This document shows positions 42,401-50,121 of a stretch of 64,000 bases of DNA, piece by piece. A model generated the notes under the pieces. The model was not told the DNA's origin and did not search any database. It was given only the letters and a program-made list of their open reading frames with translations. The translations under genes were made by a program, and so were the position numbers. The stretch comes from Clostridiales bacterium UBA1770 (GTDB taxonomy: Bacteria > Bacillota > Clostridia > Oscillospirales > CAG-272): the NCBI GenBank assembly GCA_002315325.1, contig DCGU01000054.1:36100-100099 (forward strand), given 5' to 3'. The first letter of the stretch is position 1, and every line of letters starts with the position of its first letter.

Positions 42401-43156
42401 TTATTTCAAAATGATTTCCGCCCGAATCGGGAAATGGTCGGAGGCGATTTGCTTAACGACCTCGTAGGAGGCGACGTCAAAATCGTCCGAAACAAAAATA
42501 TAATCCAAACGCAAATAGGGATTCCATGCACAGAAGGTACAGTCGGTATTGCCCGTCACCTGTGCAGCACTCGATAGGCGCGCAAACAACGGTGCAAGAA
42601 TCGCGTCGTCCGGTTGTGCATTGAAATCACCGAACAGCACCGTCGGCATTTTTTCGCGGTCCAACAGGGCGACAAGGCGGTCCATCATGCGCTCCTTTTC
42701 CTGCAGGTTGAGGCCGAAGTGCGTAGCGATAAAGCGAACGGGTTTGCCCGCCACGTCAAGTTTGACACACAGAATCACGCGGTCCTCGTACCATTCGTTC
42801 TCGTCGGGACGACGCTCGTCCCCCACGGGAGCCGGCACCGGTATGGCCTCCGCCGACAAAATCGGATAGCGTGACAATACGCTGTTGCCGATATCGGAAC
42901 CCCACGGGAACATGGCACCGCGTGCAAACTGATAAAACGGATAGCCGCTCCGCTCCGCCAATTTCTCCGTTTGCTGTGTCCAGCTTTCCTCTCCGATAGA
43001 GTAGACCTCGTTGAGTCCCACAACGTCGGCACGCATATCGCGAATAACGCGCGCCGTTAAGTCAATATCCACTTTCTGCTCGTTTTCACGGTCGTTTGAC
43101 GTCAAATAGTCAATACAATGGCTGATATTAAAAGTGGCAACCGTCATTTTGGTCAT
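42401..43156 (-). CDS. endonuclease/exonuclease/phosphatase family protein
   Basis: 251 residues, one EEP domain: TVATFNISH (Asn ligand), VVGLNEVYS (Glu metal ligand), FIATHFGLN (catalytic His), VLFGDFNAQPDD (Asp/Asn) and SDHFPIRAEI (terminal Asp-His). All catalytic blocks are present. Substrates in this family range from DNA to sphingomyelin and inositol phosphates; which one is unknown. The start is the ATG at 43156, eight bases after GGGAGG; a GTG three codons upstream lies within that site. It is 51 bases upstream of pepE and is likely co-transcribed. Confidence 0.88.
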   Translation of the reverse strand: MTKMTVATFNISHCIDYLTSNDRENEQKVDIDLTARVIRDMRADVVGLNEVYSIGEESWTQQTEKLAERSGYPFYQFARGAMFPWGSDIGNSVLSRYPILSAEAIPVPAPVGDERRPDENEWYEDRVILCVKLDVAGKPVRFIATHFGLNLQEKERMMDRLVALLDREKMPTVLFGDFNAQPDDAILAPLFARLSSAAQVTGNTDCTFCAWNPYLRLDYIFVSDDFDVASYEVVKQIASDHFPIRAEIILK

Positions 43157-43187
43157 TGGCTGCACCTCCCATCATTGAACTTAGGAT

Positions 43188-43216
43188 ATTATAATAAATA
43201 TCGAGTATTATTTCAA
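43188..43216 (-). promoter_or_regulatory. promoter of the EEP-family gene
   Basis: Minus strand TTGAAA (43216-43211), 17-nt spacer, TATAAT (43193-43188). Repeat copy C lies 50 bases further upstream. Confidence 0.65.
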
Positions 43217-43265
43217 CAAGTTTTTACAAAACTGCCTTTTTGCACGCATCATTTTTCTGCCAATA

Positions 43266-43518
43266 GGGGCTAGGAAAAAAAGATGCAGAATCGCCGTTCT
43301 CCCTCCCACTAGCTGTACTGAGTACTGCGTGGGAGGCCAGCGGAAGGGACCCCCGCAATGCACGAACGTGCGTTGTGGGGATACGCAGACGGCGGTAGGA
43401 AAAGCACGTCTTTTTACGTGATTTCGTTTGCTCAATATATTTATGAGATATGCGTATAGTGTTGCACAAGATATACTATACTATCTATGCTTTTCCGGTC
43501 GGCGCTTTAATAAGCCCC
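43266..43518 (-). repeat. structured repeat element, copy C (253 bp)
   Basis: Ends GGGGCT/AGCCCC. Inner stem GGAAAAGCA/TGCTTTTCC (43398-43406 with 43488-43496). Apical arm CCTCCCA (43302-43308) with TGGGAGG (43330-43336). It is about 45 bases longer than the others since it has an extra hairpin (about 43349-43382, CCCCGCAATGCAC with its near complement) beside the apical arm. One base separates it from copy D. Confidence 0.88.
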
Positions 43519-43519
43519 A

Positions 43520-43727
43520 GGGGCTAGGAAAAAAGGAGTCAGAATCGTCGTTCTTCACCCCGTTAGCTGTACATCCGTACTGCGAGGGGTGAAAACGGCG
43601 ATAAGGAAAGCACGTCTTTTACCTTGATTTCGTTTACTGATTTTGACATATATAATTACATTAAGTGTTGACCAAGATAAAACAAATCATTCTTTGCTTT
43701 CCTGGTCTGGCCCTTTTTTACAGCCCC
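43520..43727 (-). repeat. structured repeat element, copy D (208 bp)
   Basis: Ends GGGGCT/AGCCCC. Inner stem is AGGAAAGCA/TGCTTTCCT (43604-43612 with 43695-43703), one pair shorter than in A-C on both arms together. Apical arm TTCACCCC (43554-43561) with GGGGTGAA (43586-43593): different bases from copy A but fully paired. It overlaps the last codons of udk. Confidence 0.88.
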
Positions 43728-44338
43728 GTTATTTTATCCTTTAGTAAAGCCCACAACATCCCAAACGCCGCCTCATTCTTCCCGCCCTGCCGGATGATGA
43801 TATCCGCATACTCGCGTGAGGGTGCCACGAACAGGTCGTGCATGGGTTTGACGGTGGTTTCATATTGCAATAAAATGGACTCCAGTGAACGCTGCCGCTC
43901 TACCATATCGCGGCGAATGCGGCGAATCAGGCGGATATCGTCGTCGGTATCCACGAATACCTTAACGTCCATATGGTCCCGCAGCCGCTCGTCGGCCAAA
44001 ATCAAAATACCGTCGATAAGGATAACGGGCTTGGGCTCAATCCGCACGAATTTGTCGGAGCGGTTGTGTATTGTAAAATCGTATACCGGGCAATCCACGG
44101 CCTCGCCCCGCTGCAGCGCCTCCAAATGCGTCAAAAGCAGTTCGGTTTCGTAAGCGTCGGGATGGTCATAATTGACCTTGGCGCGCTCGTCGTAGGTTTT
44201 ACCTACCTGGTGTCGGTAATAATTGTCGTGATAAATCAGGGCAACGTCGTTGCCGAATGCGGCAACGAGACGGTCGGTCAGCGTTGATTTGCCGCTGCCG
44301 GTACCGCCGGCGACGCCGATAATCAGGGGTTTCTTCAT
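43718..44338 (-). CDS. udk: uridine kinase family protein
   Basis: 206 residues. P-loop GVAGGTGSGKSTLTDRL (8-24), YHDNYYRH, NYDHPDAYETELLLTHLEALQRG, VIVLIDGILILAD-type motif and RLIRRIRRDMVERQRS are all as in Udk. It phosphorylates uridine and cytidine. It stands downstream of pdp, hence is part of the nucleoside salvage block. The last codons GGG CTG TAA lie in repeat copy D, so the C-terminus after about residue 204 (Gly-Leu) comes from the element. Confidence 0.93.
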   Translation of the reverse strand: MKKPLIIGVAGGTGSGKSTLTDRLVAAFGNDVALIYHDNYYRHQVGKTYDERAKVNYDHPDAYETELLLTHLEALQRGEAVDCPVYDFTIHNRSDKFVRIEPKPVILIDGILILADERLRDHMDVKVFVDTDDDIRLIRRIRRDMVERQRSLESILLQYETTVKPMHDLFVAPSREYADIIIRQGGKNEAAFGMLWALLKDKITGL

Positions 44339-44396
44339 GGCAGAGTCTCTCCGATTCTTCCCTATATTTTGAATGCAATCACGCGGCAGGCAGGAT

Positions 44397-45692
44397 TCAG
44401 AAAATCAACTGCGGTGCAGGAACGGGCCCATCCGACCACGTCAGGGCAGACGTGAAGCGTTTTGCTGCATCGGCAAACAGGGCCTCATTTGATGCGTACA
44501 GCGTGGCAATCGGTTCGCCTGCCTGTACGGCGTCACCCGTTTTGCGCTGCAAAACGATACCGGCCGCGTAGTCAACGTCGTCTTCCTTCTTCATGCGTCC
44601 CGCGCCGAGCATAACGGAGGCAATCCCGACGGCCTCGGCGTCCATATGGGCGATATACCCGGAGCACGGTGCCGTCACAACGTACGACAAAGGCGCCTGC
44701 GGCAATTTGGACAAATCCTCGATGGCGGATACGTCACCGCCCTGGGCGGCAATCCACTCTTTCATTTTGCCGTATGCGGTGCCGTTTGTAATGGTTTCCC
44801 GCACCAGTCCGTCGGCCTGTTCCACCGAGATGCCCTGCACCATGGCGACCATATTGGCAGCCAAAACGACGCATACCTCATATAAGTCACCCTGTTTTTC
44901 GCCGCGCAAAATACGCACGGCCTCATCAACTTCCAGGGCGTTGCCGATATTGTTGCCGAGCGGCACGTCCATATTGGTCACAATGGCGCGCACGTCACGG
45001 CCGGCAAGACGGCCGATAGACGTCATTTCGTCAGCCAGAGCCTTGGCGTCCTGCGGCGTTTTCATAAAGGCACCGCTGCCGCACTTGACGTCCAGCACAA
45101 TAGAGTGGGCGCCGGCCGCCATCTTTTTACTCATAATACTGGAGGCAATCAACGGCAGACAATCCACGGTTGCCGTAACGTCACGCAGGGCGTACAGTTT
45201 TTTGTCGGCAGGTGCCAGTTCGGCGGAGTGGCCCACGACACTCATCCCCACGCGGCGCACGACGTCCAAAAACGCCTGTTCCGACATATCGGTTCTGAAC
45301 CCGGGAATGGCGCGGAGTTTGTCGATGGTCCCGCCGGTGTGGCCCAGTCCCTCACCGGACATTTTGGCCAGTTTACCGCCGAGTGCGGCAACGATGGGGG
45401 AAATAATCAGCGTCGTTTTATCGCCGACACCGCCCGTGGAATGTTTGTCCACGGAAAGGCGGCCAAATTCAGACAGGTCAATGACGTCACCGGAACGCAT
45501 CATGGCATCGGTCAAATCCGCGGTTTCCTCATGGTTCATACCGCGGCAGCAAATAGCCATACACAGGGCGGATGCCTGGTAGTCCGGAATATCCCCGTGC
45601 GTGTACCCATTTACGAAGTAGGCAATTTCCTCTTTTGACAATGCCTGCCCCATTTTCTTTTTTTGAATGACGTCATACATTCTGTACTGCAT
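44397..45692 (-). CDS. pdp: pyrimidine-nucleoside phosphorylase
   Basis: 431 residues. KHSTGGVGDKTTLIISPIVAALGGKLAKMSGEGLGHTGGTIDKL (about 81-124) holds the phosphate-binding and nucleoside-binding motifs of the thymidine/pyrimidine phosphorylase family, with SKKMAAGA and DVKCGSGAFMK further on. It splits uridine, deoxyuridine and thymidine with phosphate. The length and the presence of uridine kinase suit Pdp rather than DeoA, but the split is not certain. The start at 45692 follows GGAGG at eight bases; an upstream ATG has no such site. Confidence 0.92.
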   Translation of the reverse strand: MQYRMYDVIQKKKMGQALSKEEIAYFVNGYTHGDIPDYQASALCMAICCRGMNHEETADLTDAMMRSGDVIDLSEFGRLSVDKHSTGGVGDKTTLIISPIVAALGGKLAKMSGEGLGHTGGTIDKLRAIPGFRTDMSEQAFLDVVRRVGMSVVGHSAELAPADKKLYALRDVTATVDCLPLIASSIMSKKMAAGAHSIVLDVKCGSGAFMKTPQDAKALADEMTSIGRLAGRDVRAIVTNMDVPLGNNIGNALEVDEAVRILRGEKQGDLYEVCVVLAANMVAMVQGISVEQADGLVRETITNGTAYGKMKEWIAAQGGDVSAIEDLSKLPQAPLSYVVTAPCSGYIAHMDAEAVGIASVMLGAGRMKKEDDVDYAAGIVLQRKTGDAVQAGEPIATLYASNEALFADAAKRFTSALTWSDGPVPAPQLIF

Positions 45693-45777
45693 ACAGAAAA
45701 CCTCCGTTATAAGTATCGGCAGGGACCGCACACGTCACGTGTCCGCTCCCTGCCCTATTTTATGTAATAATTTCGTC

Positions 45778-46938
45778 TTATTTGAGCAAACGGTAAAAAC
45801 TGCGGCCGACCGTTTCAAACGGCACGTCCAGCATTTCGGCCACCGTGGCGCCGATATCGGCGAAGCAGGGCCGCGTTCCCAGGTTCGTCGGCTTGATTTT
45901 TTTGCCGAACACCATCAGGGGCACGTATTCACGGGTGTGGTCGGTGGAAACGTCACCTGGGTCGCAACCGTGATCGGCCGTCACCATAAAGACGTCGTCC
46001 TCCTGCATGCCTGCCAAAAAGGTCGGCAGCCAGGTATCAAACTCGGCAATGGCCTTTGCATAGCCGTCCACGTCGTTGCGGTGCCCGTACAGCATATCCG
46101 TGTCCACGAGATTGATAAAGCACAACCCGCGGAAGTCCTTTTTCTGCACCTGCAGCGACGTTTGCATACCCTCGGTATTGCCGTGGGTAAACAAGGTCTC
46201 GGTAATGCCGCGGCCGGCGAAAATATCCGAAATTTTACCGACGGCAATCACGTCTTGTCCTGCCGCCTTGACGGCGTCCAGCACGGTCGTGCCGGTCGGT
46301 TCCAGGGAGAAATCGTGGCGGTTGGCCGTACGGGTAAAATTGCCGGGGGTACCGACAAACGGGCGTGCAATCACACGGCCGACGGCATATTTTCCCGTCA
46401 GGATTTTGCGTGCCATGCGGCAGTATTCGTAGAGTTGTTCGGGCGGCACGAGATCCTCGTGCGCGGCAATTTGGAACACGCTGTCGGCACTGGTATAGAC
46501 AATTAAATTACCGGTTTTGAGGTGTTCTTCCCCGTAATCGGCAATGACCTGCGTGCCGGAATAGGGTTTATTGCACAGCACGCCGCGACCGGTTGCCGCG
46601 CTGAACGCATCCAGCACTTCTTTGGGGAACCCGTCCGGGAAGGTCGGCAACGGCGAGGGAGAGACGATACCGGAAATCTCCCAGTGTCCGATGGTCGTAT
46701 CCTTGCCCATGGATTTCTCCCGCAAGCGGGCAACGGCGGCCGTCGGCGTCAGCGTAATGGCGGGACAGGTCACACCATCAATATTGCCGAAGCCTGCTTC
46801 TTTCATATTTCGCATATCGAAATAGGGGGACCTTGTGATGGAACGGAGCGTATTGGCACCAACGTCGCCGAATGCGGCGGCATCGGGCTCTTCTCCGATA
46901 CCGAAACTGTCAAGTACCAATAAAAATACGCGTTTCAT
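45778..46938 (-). CDS. deoB: phosphopentomutase
   Basis: 386 residues, alkaline-phosphatase-like fold. LDSFGIGEEPDA (metal Asp), GHWEISG with the catalytic Thr region (DTTIGHWE), and VTADHGCDPG near the C-terminus with the second metal site. It converts (deoxy)ribose-1-phosphate to the 5-phosphate. The start is two bases after the deoD stop, with AAGGT before the ATG, so deoD-deoB translation is closely linked. Confidence 0.96.
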   Translation of the reverse strand: MKRVFLLVLDSFGIGEEPDAAAFGDVGANTLRSITRSPYFDMRNMKEAGFGNIDGVTCPAITLTPTAAVARLREKSMGKDTTIGHWEISGIVSPSPLPTFPDGFPKEVLDAFSAATGRGVLCNKPYSGTQVIADYGEEHLKTGNLIVYTSADSVFQIAAHEDLVPPEQLYEYCRMARKILTGKYAVGRVIARPFVGTPGNFTRTANRHDFSLEPTGTTVLDAVKAAGQDVIAVGKISDIFAGRGITETLFTHGNTEGMQTSLQVQKKDFRGLCFINLVDTDMLYGHRNDVDGYAKAIAEFDTWLPTFLAGMQEDDVFMVTADHGCDPGDVSTDHTREYVPLMVFGKKIKPTNLGTRPCFADIGATVAEMLDVPFETVGRSFYRLLK

Positions 46939-46940
46939 CG

Positions 46941-47693
46941 TTATTTACCTTCTTTATCCAATTTGACTGCCGTATTCAACGCCAATTCCATCATATCGGT
47001 GAAGGAATTCTGACGTTCCTCTGCCGTGGTGGCCTCGCCCGTGAGCAGATGGTCCGAAATGGTAAAGACACCGAGCGCGCGCTTGCCGGCACGCGCCGCG
47101 TTCATATAGAGAGCGGCGCTCTCCATCTCGACGCACAGCACGCCCATTTTAGCCCACTGCGGCGTTCCCTTCAGGGCATCGGGCAAACCCGCCTCGTCCC
47201 CGTAAAACGTGTCACTGGACAATACGTTGCCCACGTGGTAGTGCAGATTCATCTCTTTGGCGGTTTCCACGCAGGTGGACAGAATCGTAAAGTCGGAAAT
47301 GGGGGCAAAGGTGCCCGGCAAATGATATTGGTTGACAAAATTGGAATTGGTGCAGGCCCCCTGCCCGATGACGATATCACGCACGTGGACCTTTTCCACC
47401 ATACCGCCGGCGGAGCCGACGCGGATGATATTGTCCACACCGAAGAAGTTATATAACTCGTAGGAGTAGATACCGATGGAAGGCATACCCATACCGCTGG
47501 CCATGACCGAAACGCGCGTGCCGTGATAGGTACCGGTGTACCCCTGTACACCGCGCACGTTATTCACGAGCTTGGCATCCGTCAAAAAGTTTTCGGCAAT
47601 GAATTTGGAACGTAGCGGGTCACCCGGCATCAGCACGGTTTTGGCAAAATCCGCGGGGGAAGCATTTATGTGGGGGGTAGGATAATTACTCAT
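46941..47693 (-). CDS. deoD: purine-nucleoside phosphorylase, DeoD type
   Basis: 250 residues. TPHINASPADFAKTVLMPGDPLRSKFIAE, RVSVMASGMGMPSIGIYSYELY, VGSAGGMVEKVHVRDIVIG and CVEMESAALY are the signature blocks of the hexameric DeoD phosphorylases. It splits inosine, guanosine and deoxy forms. It precedes deoB and follows deoC after a long hairpin. Confidence 0.97.
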   Translation of the reverse strand: MSNYPTPHINASPADFAKTVLMPGDPLRSKFIAENFLTDAKLVNNVRGVQGYTGTYHGTRVSVMASGMGMPSIGIYSYELYNFFGVDNIIRVGSAGGMVEKVHVRDIVIGQGACTNSNFVNQYHLPGTFAPISDFTILSTCVETAKEMNLHYHVGNVLSSDTFYGDEAGLPDALKGTPQWAKMGVLCVEMESAALYMNAARAGKRALGVFTISDHLLTGEATTAEERQNSFTDMMELALNTAVKLDKEGK

Positions 47694-47736
47694 AATTTAA
47701 CTTCCTTTCTTTAACCTTTGAAAAATGCTCAATCCG

Positions 47737-47801
47737 TTTTGTGCGGTCTGTGCATTTTTCATGCGGCTTGTTTTATTAAAAAATGCACAGACCGCGCAAA
47801 A
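47737..47801 (-). promoter_or_regulatory. long intergenic hairpin between deoC and deoD
   Basis: A stem of 23 bp with one G-U pair (47737-47759 with 47779-47801) and a 19-nt loop. T runs exist only inside the arms, so it may act as a stabiliser, a processing site or a partial terminator within the operon. Confidence 0.7.
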
Positions 47802-47807
47802 ATGTCA

Positions 47808-48476
47808 TCAATATCCCGACTGTTCGGGCATATTTTTGACGATTTTGACGATGCGGCTGGTGCCCAGGCGCGAAGCGCCGAGGGAGACGAACTTTTCCGC
47901 ATCCTCCAGGGAGGAGATGCCGCCCGCTGCTTTGATTTTAACGTGCGGGGCGACGTGTGCGGCAAACAGGGCCACGTCGTCAAACGTTGCGCCGGCCTTG
48001 GAAAAACCGGTGGAGGTTTTGATGAAATCGGCGCCGGAGGCAGAGACGATTTCACACATTTTGATTTTTTCCTCGTCGGTGAGCAGGCACGTCTCGATAA
48101 TCACCTTGAGCACGTGCGTGCCGCAGGCGGCCTTGATTGCCTTGATTTCCCCCAGCACTTCGTCATAGCGGCCGTCCTTGAGTGCACCGATATTGATCAC
48201 CATATCGATTTCATCGGCACCGTTCTGGAGGGCATCCTGCGTCTCGAATACTTTGACTGCGGTGGTGGAATACCCGTTGGGGAAGCCGATGACCGTACAG
48301 ATGGTCAGTTTGTCGCCGACGTAGTCCTTGGCAAATTTAACGTAGGACGCCGGGATACAAACCGACGCCGTGTGATATTTCATGCCGTCATCGCAAATGG
48401 CGCGGATTTCCGCCTGCGTCGCCGTCTGCGACAGCAGCGTGTGGTCGCACATACCGAGAATTTTCGTTACGTCCAT
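47808..48476 (-). CDS. deoC: deoxyribose-phosphate aldolase
   Basis: 222 residues, class I aldolase barrel. VCIPASYV, VIGFPNGYSTTAVK, DEIDMVINIGALKDG, KVIIETCLLTDEEK, and FIKTSTGFS with the Schiff-base lysine. It cleaves deoxyribose-5-phosphate to acetaldehyde and glyceraldehyde-3-phosphate. The start at 48476 has GAGGG seven bases before it; a TTG seven codons upstream is the alternative. It lies 29 bases after tdk. Confidence 0.95.
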   Translation of the reverse strand: MDVTKILGMCDHTLLSQTATQAEIRAICDDGMKYHTASVCIPASYVKFAKDYVGDKLTICTVIGFPNGYSTTAVKVFETQDALQNGADEIDMVINIGALKDGRYDEVLGEIKAIKAACGTHVLKVIIETCLLTDEEKIKMCEIVSASGADFIKTSTGFSKAGATFDDVALFAAHVAPHVKIKAAGGISSLEDAEKFVSLGASRLGTSRIVKIVKNMPEQSGY

Positions 48477-48505
48477 TTTAAATCCCTCTTTTGACAATCA
48501 CTTTC

Positions 48506-49084
48506 TCAAACCTTTTGGTCTGCAATTTGTTTGCTCCAGCACTTGTGGCACATGGCAACGTATCTGTCGTTGCCGCCCAGCATAATTTGTGCGCCGTGGG
48601 TGATGATTTTCCCGTTGGCATCCAACCGGGCGTTGACGATCGCCTTGGACCCGCAGGCGCAAATGGTCTTGATTTCGGTGATGGAATCGGCGATTTCAAG
48701 CAGGCGCTGTGAGCCGGGGAACAGTTTGGTTCTGAAATCGGTGCGCAAACCGAAGCACAACACGGGGATATTGTCCTCGTCCACGATGGTGCGCAGGGCG
48801 TCGATCTGGGCGGGGGCCATAAACTGACACTCGTCCACAATGACAACGTCGATGCCGGGATGATCCACCAGGGCCGCGCGCACGTCGAAGTCTGCGGCGA
48901 CCACCTCTGCCTCGGCAGAGAGCCCTATGCGGGAACGGATGGTACTGACACCGTCACGGGAGTCCGTGGCCGGTTTGAGAAGCCAGACCTTCATGCCCCG
49001 CTCCTCGTAATTAAACTTTGTAATCAGCGCCTGTGCCGTTTTGCTGGACCCCATTGCGCCGTATTTGAAATATAACTTTGCCAT
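48506..49084 (-). CDS. tdk: thymidine kinase
   Basis: 192 residues. P-loop region YGAMGSSKTAQAL at 8-20, lid and base contacts VVIVDECQFM (about 86-95), and a zinc site CACGSKA ... CHKCW in the C-terminal part, as in type II thymidine kinases. It phosphorylates thymidine taken up by the transporter encoded upstream. AAGGC precedes the ATG. Confidence 0.95.
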   Translation of the reverse strand: MAKLYFKYGAMGSSKTAQALITKFNYEERGMKVWLLKPATDSRDGVSTIRSRIGLSAEAEVVAADFDVRAALVDHPGIDVVIVDECQFMAPAQIDALRTIVDEDNIPVLCFGLRTDFRTKLFPGSQRLLEIADSITEIKTICACGSKAIVNARLDANGKIITHGAQIMLGGNDRYVAMCHKCWSKQIADQKV

Positions 49085-49167
49085 GATTGCCTTCTCTTAC
49101 TGTGAATTCGTTGAAAACACGGCGGCGACGCATCGCCGCCGTGTCATTATTTTTGCGTGGAAAATCG

Positions 49168-50121
49168 TTAACGTTGACCCTTATCGTAAGGGATACCTTC
49201 CGCCTTCGGGCAGCCGGACTTCTTGGCAGTCAGTGCCAGAACGACCAGAACGACGAAATACGGAATAATGTTGTAGAAATACATGGGCATACCCAGGTTT
49301 TTGAAGAAATCGATGGAGGAAGAAACGGCACCGATGCACTTTAAGAATCCGAACAGGAAGGCACCGAGTGCGATACCGAGCGGCTTCCAGTTACCGAAAA
49401 TCATGATGGCCAGGGCCAGGAAGCCCATACCGGCAACGGTACTTTCAGCCGTACCGCCCGCCGTTGTGGCGACGTAGACGTAACCGCCGACGCCGGCCAA
49501 AGCACCCGAAATGGTGGTGCCGAGATACCGCATGGCAGCGACGTTGATACCGACGCTGTCTGCTGCCTGGGGATGTTCACCGCAGGCACGCATACGCATA
49601 CCGGTTTTGGTTTTATATACCCAAATCGACATAATCACGAATACGGCGATAATGACGTAGGTAGAAATATACGCCTTGTCCGTCAGAACTGCGGCGATGC
49701 CCTTGGAACCCTCGTTGATTAAAACGAAGTTCGTGGCCTTCAGGGGCACGATCTTTTCCTGGTTGAACAACAGCAGTGCCAGCGTATTGACGATGGCGGG
49801 TGCCAGCATATTCAGTGCCGTACCGCCGATGGTCTGGTCGGCCTTGAGTTTGATGGCCGAGAAGGACAAGAGCAACGAATAGAGGGCGCCGGCTGCGGCC
49901 GCAATCAGCATAATGATGATATACATCAGCTGCGGTTTATCCGTCAGAATATCGCCCTTTTGGAACAAATACACAACGATGCCGCCGATAAAGGCACCGA
50001 AAATCATTTCACCTTCCAGGGCCAGGTTGATGATACCGCTGCGTTCGGCAAACATACCGGCGAGCGCCACAATCAAAAGCGGGATTGAATAAATCAGCGT
50101 TTTTTGCAGAATGAACGTCAT
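49168..50121 (-). CDS. nucleoside ABC transporter permease (NupQ/BmpD-type)
   Basis: 317 residues with about eight or nine hydrophobic helices. The N-terminus (SIPLLIVALAGMFAERSGIINLALEGEMIFGAFIGG) is the family signature, and GMRMRACGEHPQAADSVGINVAAMRYLG is the cytoplasmic EAA-like loop that meets the ATPase. It pairs with the permease before it, whose stop overlaps its start (ATGA). It is part of the binding-protein-dependent nucleoside importer. Confidence 0.93.
   Translation of the reverse strand: MTFILQKTLIYSIPLLIVALAGMFAERSGIINLALEGEMIFGAFIGGIVVYLFQKGDILTDKPQLMYIIIMLIAAAAGALYSLLLSFSAIKLKADQTIGGTALNMLAPAIVNTLALLLFNQEKIVPLKATNFVLINEGSKGIAAVLTDKAYISTYVIIAVFVIMSIWVYKTKTGMRMRACGEHPQAADSVGINVAAMRYLGTTISGALAGVGGYVYVATTAGGTAESTVAGMGFLALAIMIFGNWKPLGIALGAFLFGFLKCIGAVSSSIDFFKNLGMPMYFYNIIPYFVVLVVLALTAKKSGCPKAEGIPYDKGQR

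Noticed and set aside
41079..43727. The repeats as group II introns or retrons.
   Set aside because: They are too short, no reverse transcriptase is near, and no domain V or msr/msd features are visible; terminal complementary ends fit a MITE or structured RNA better.
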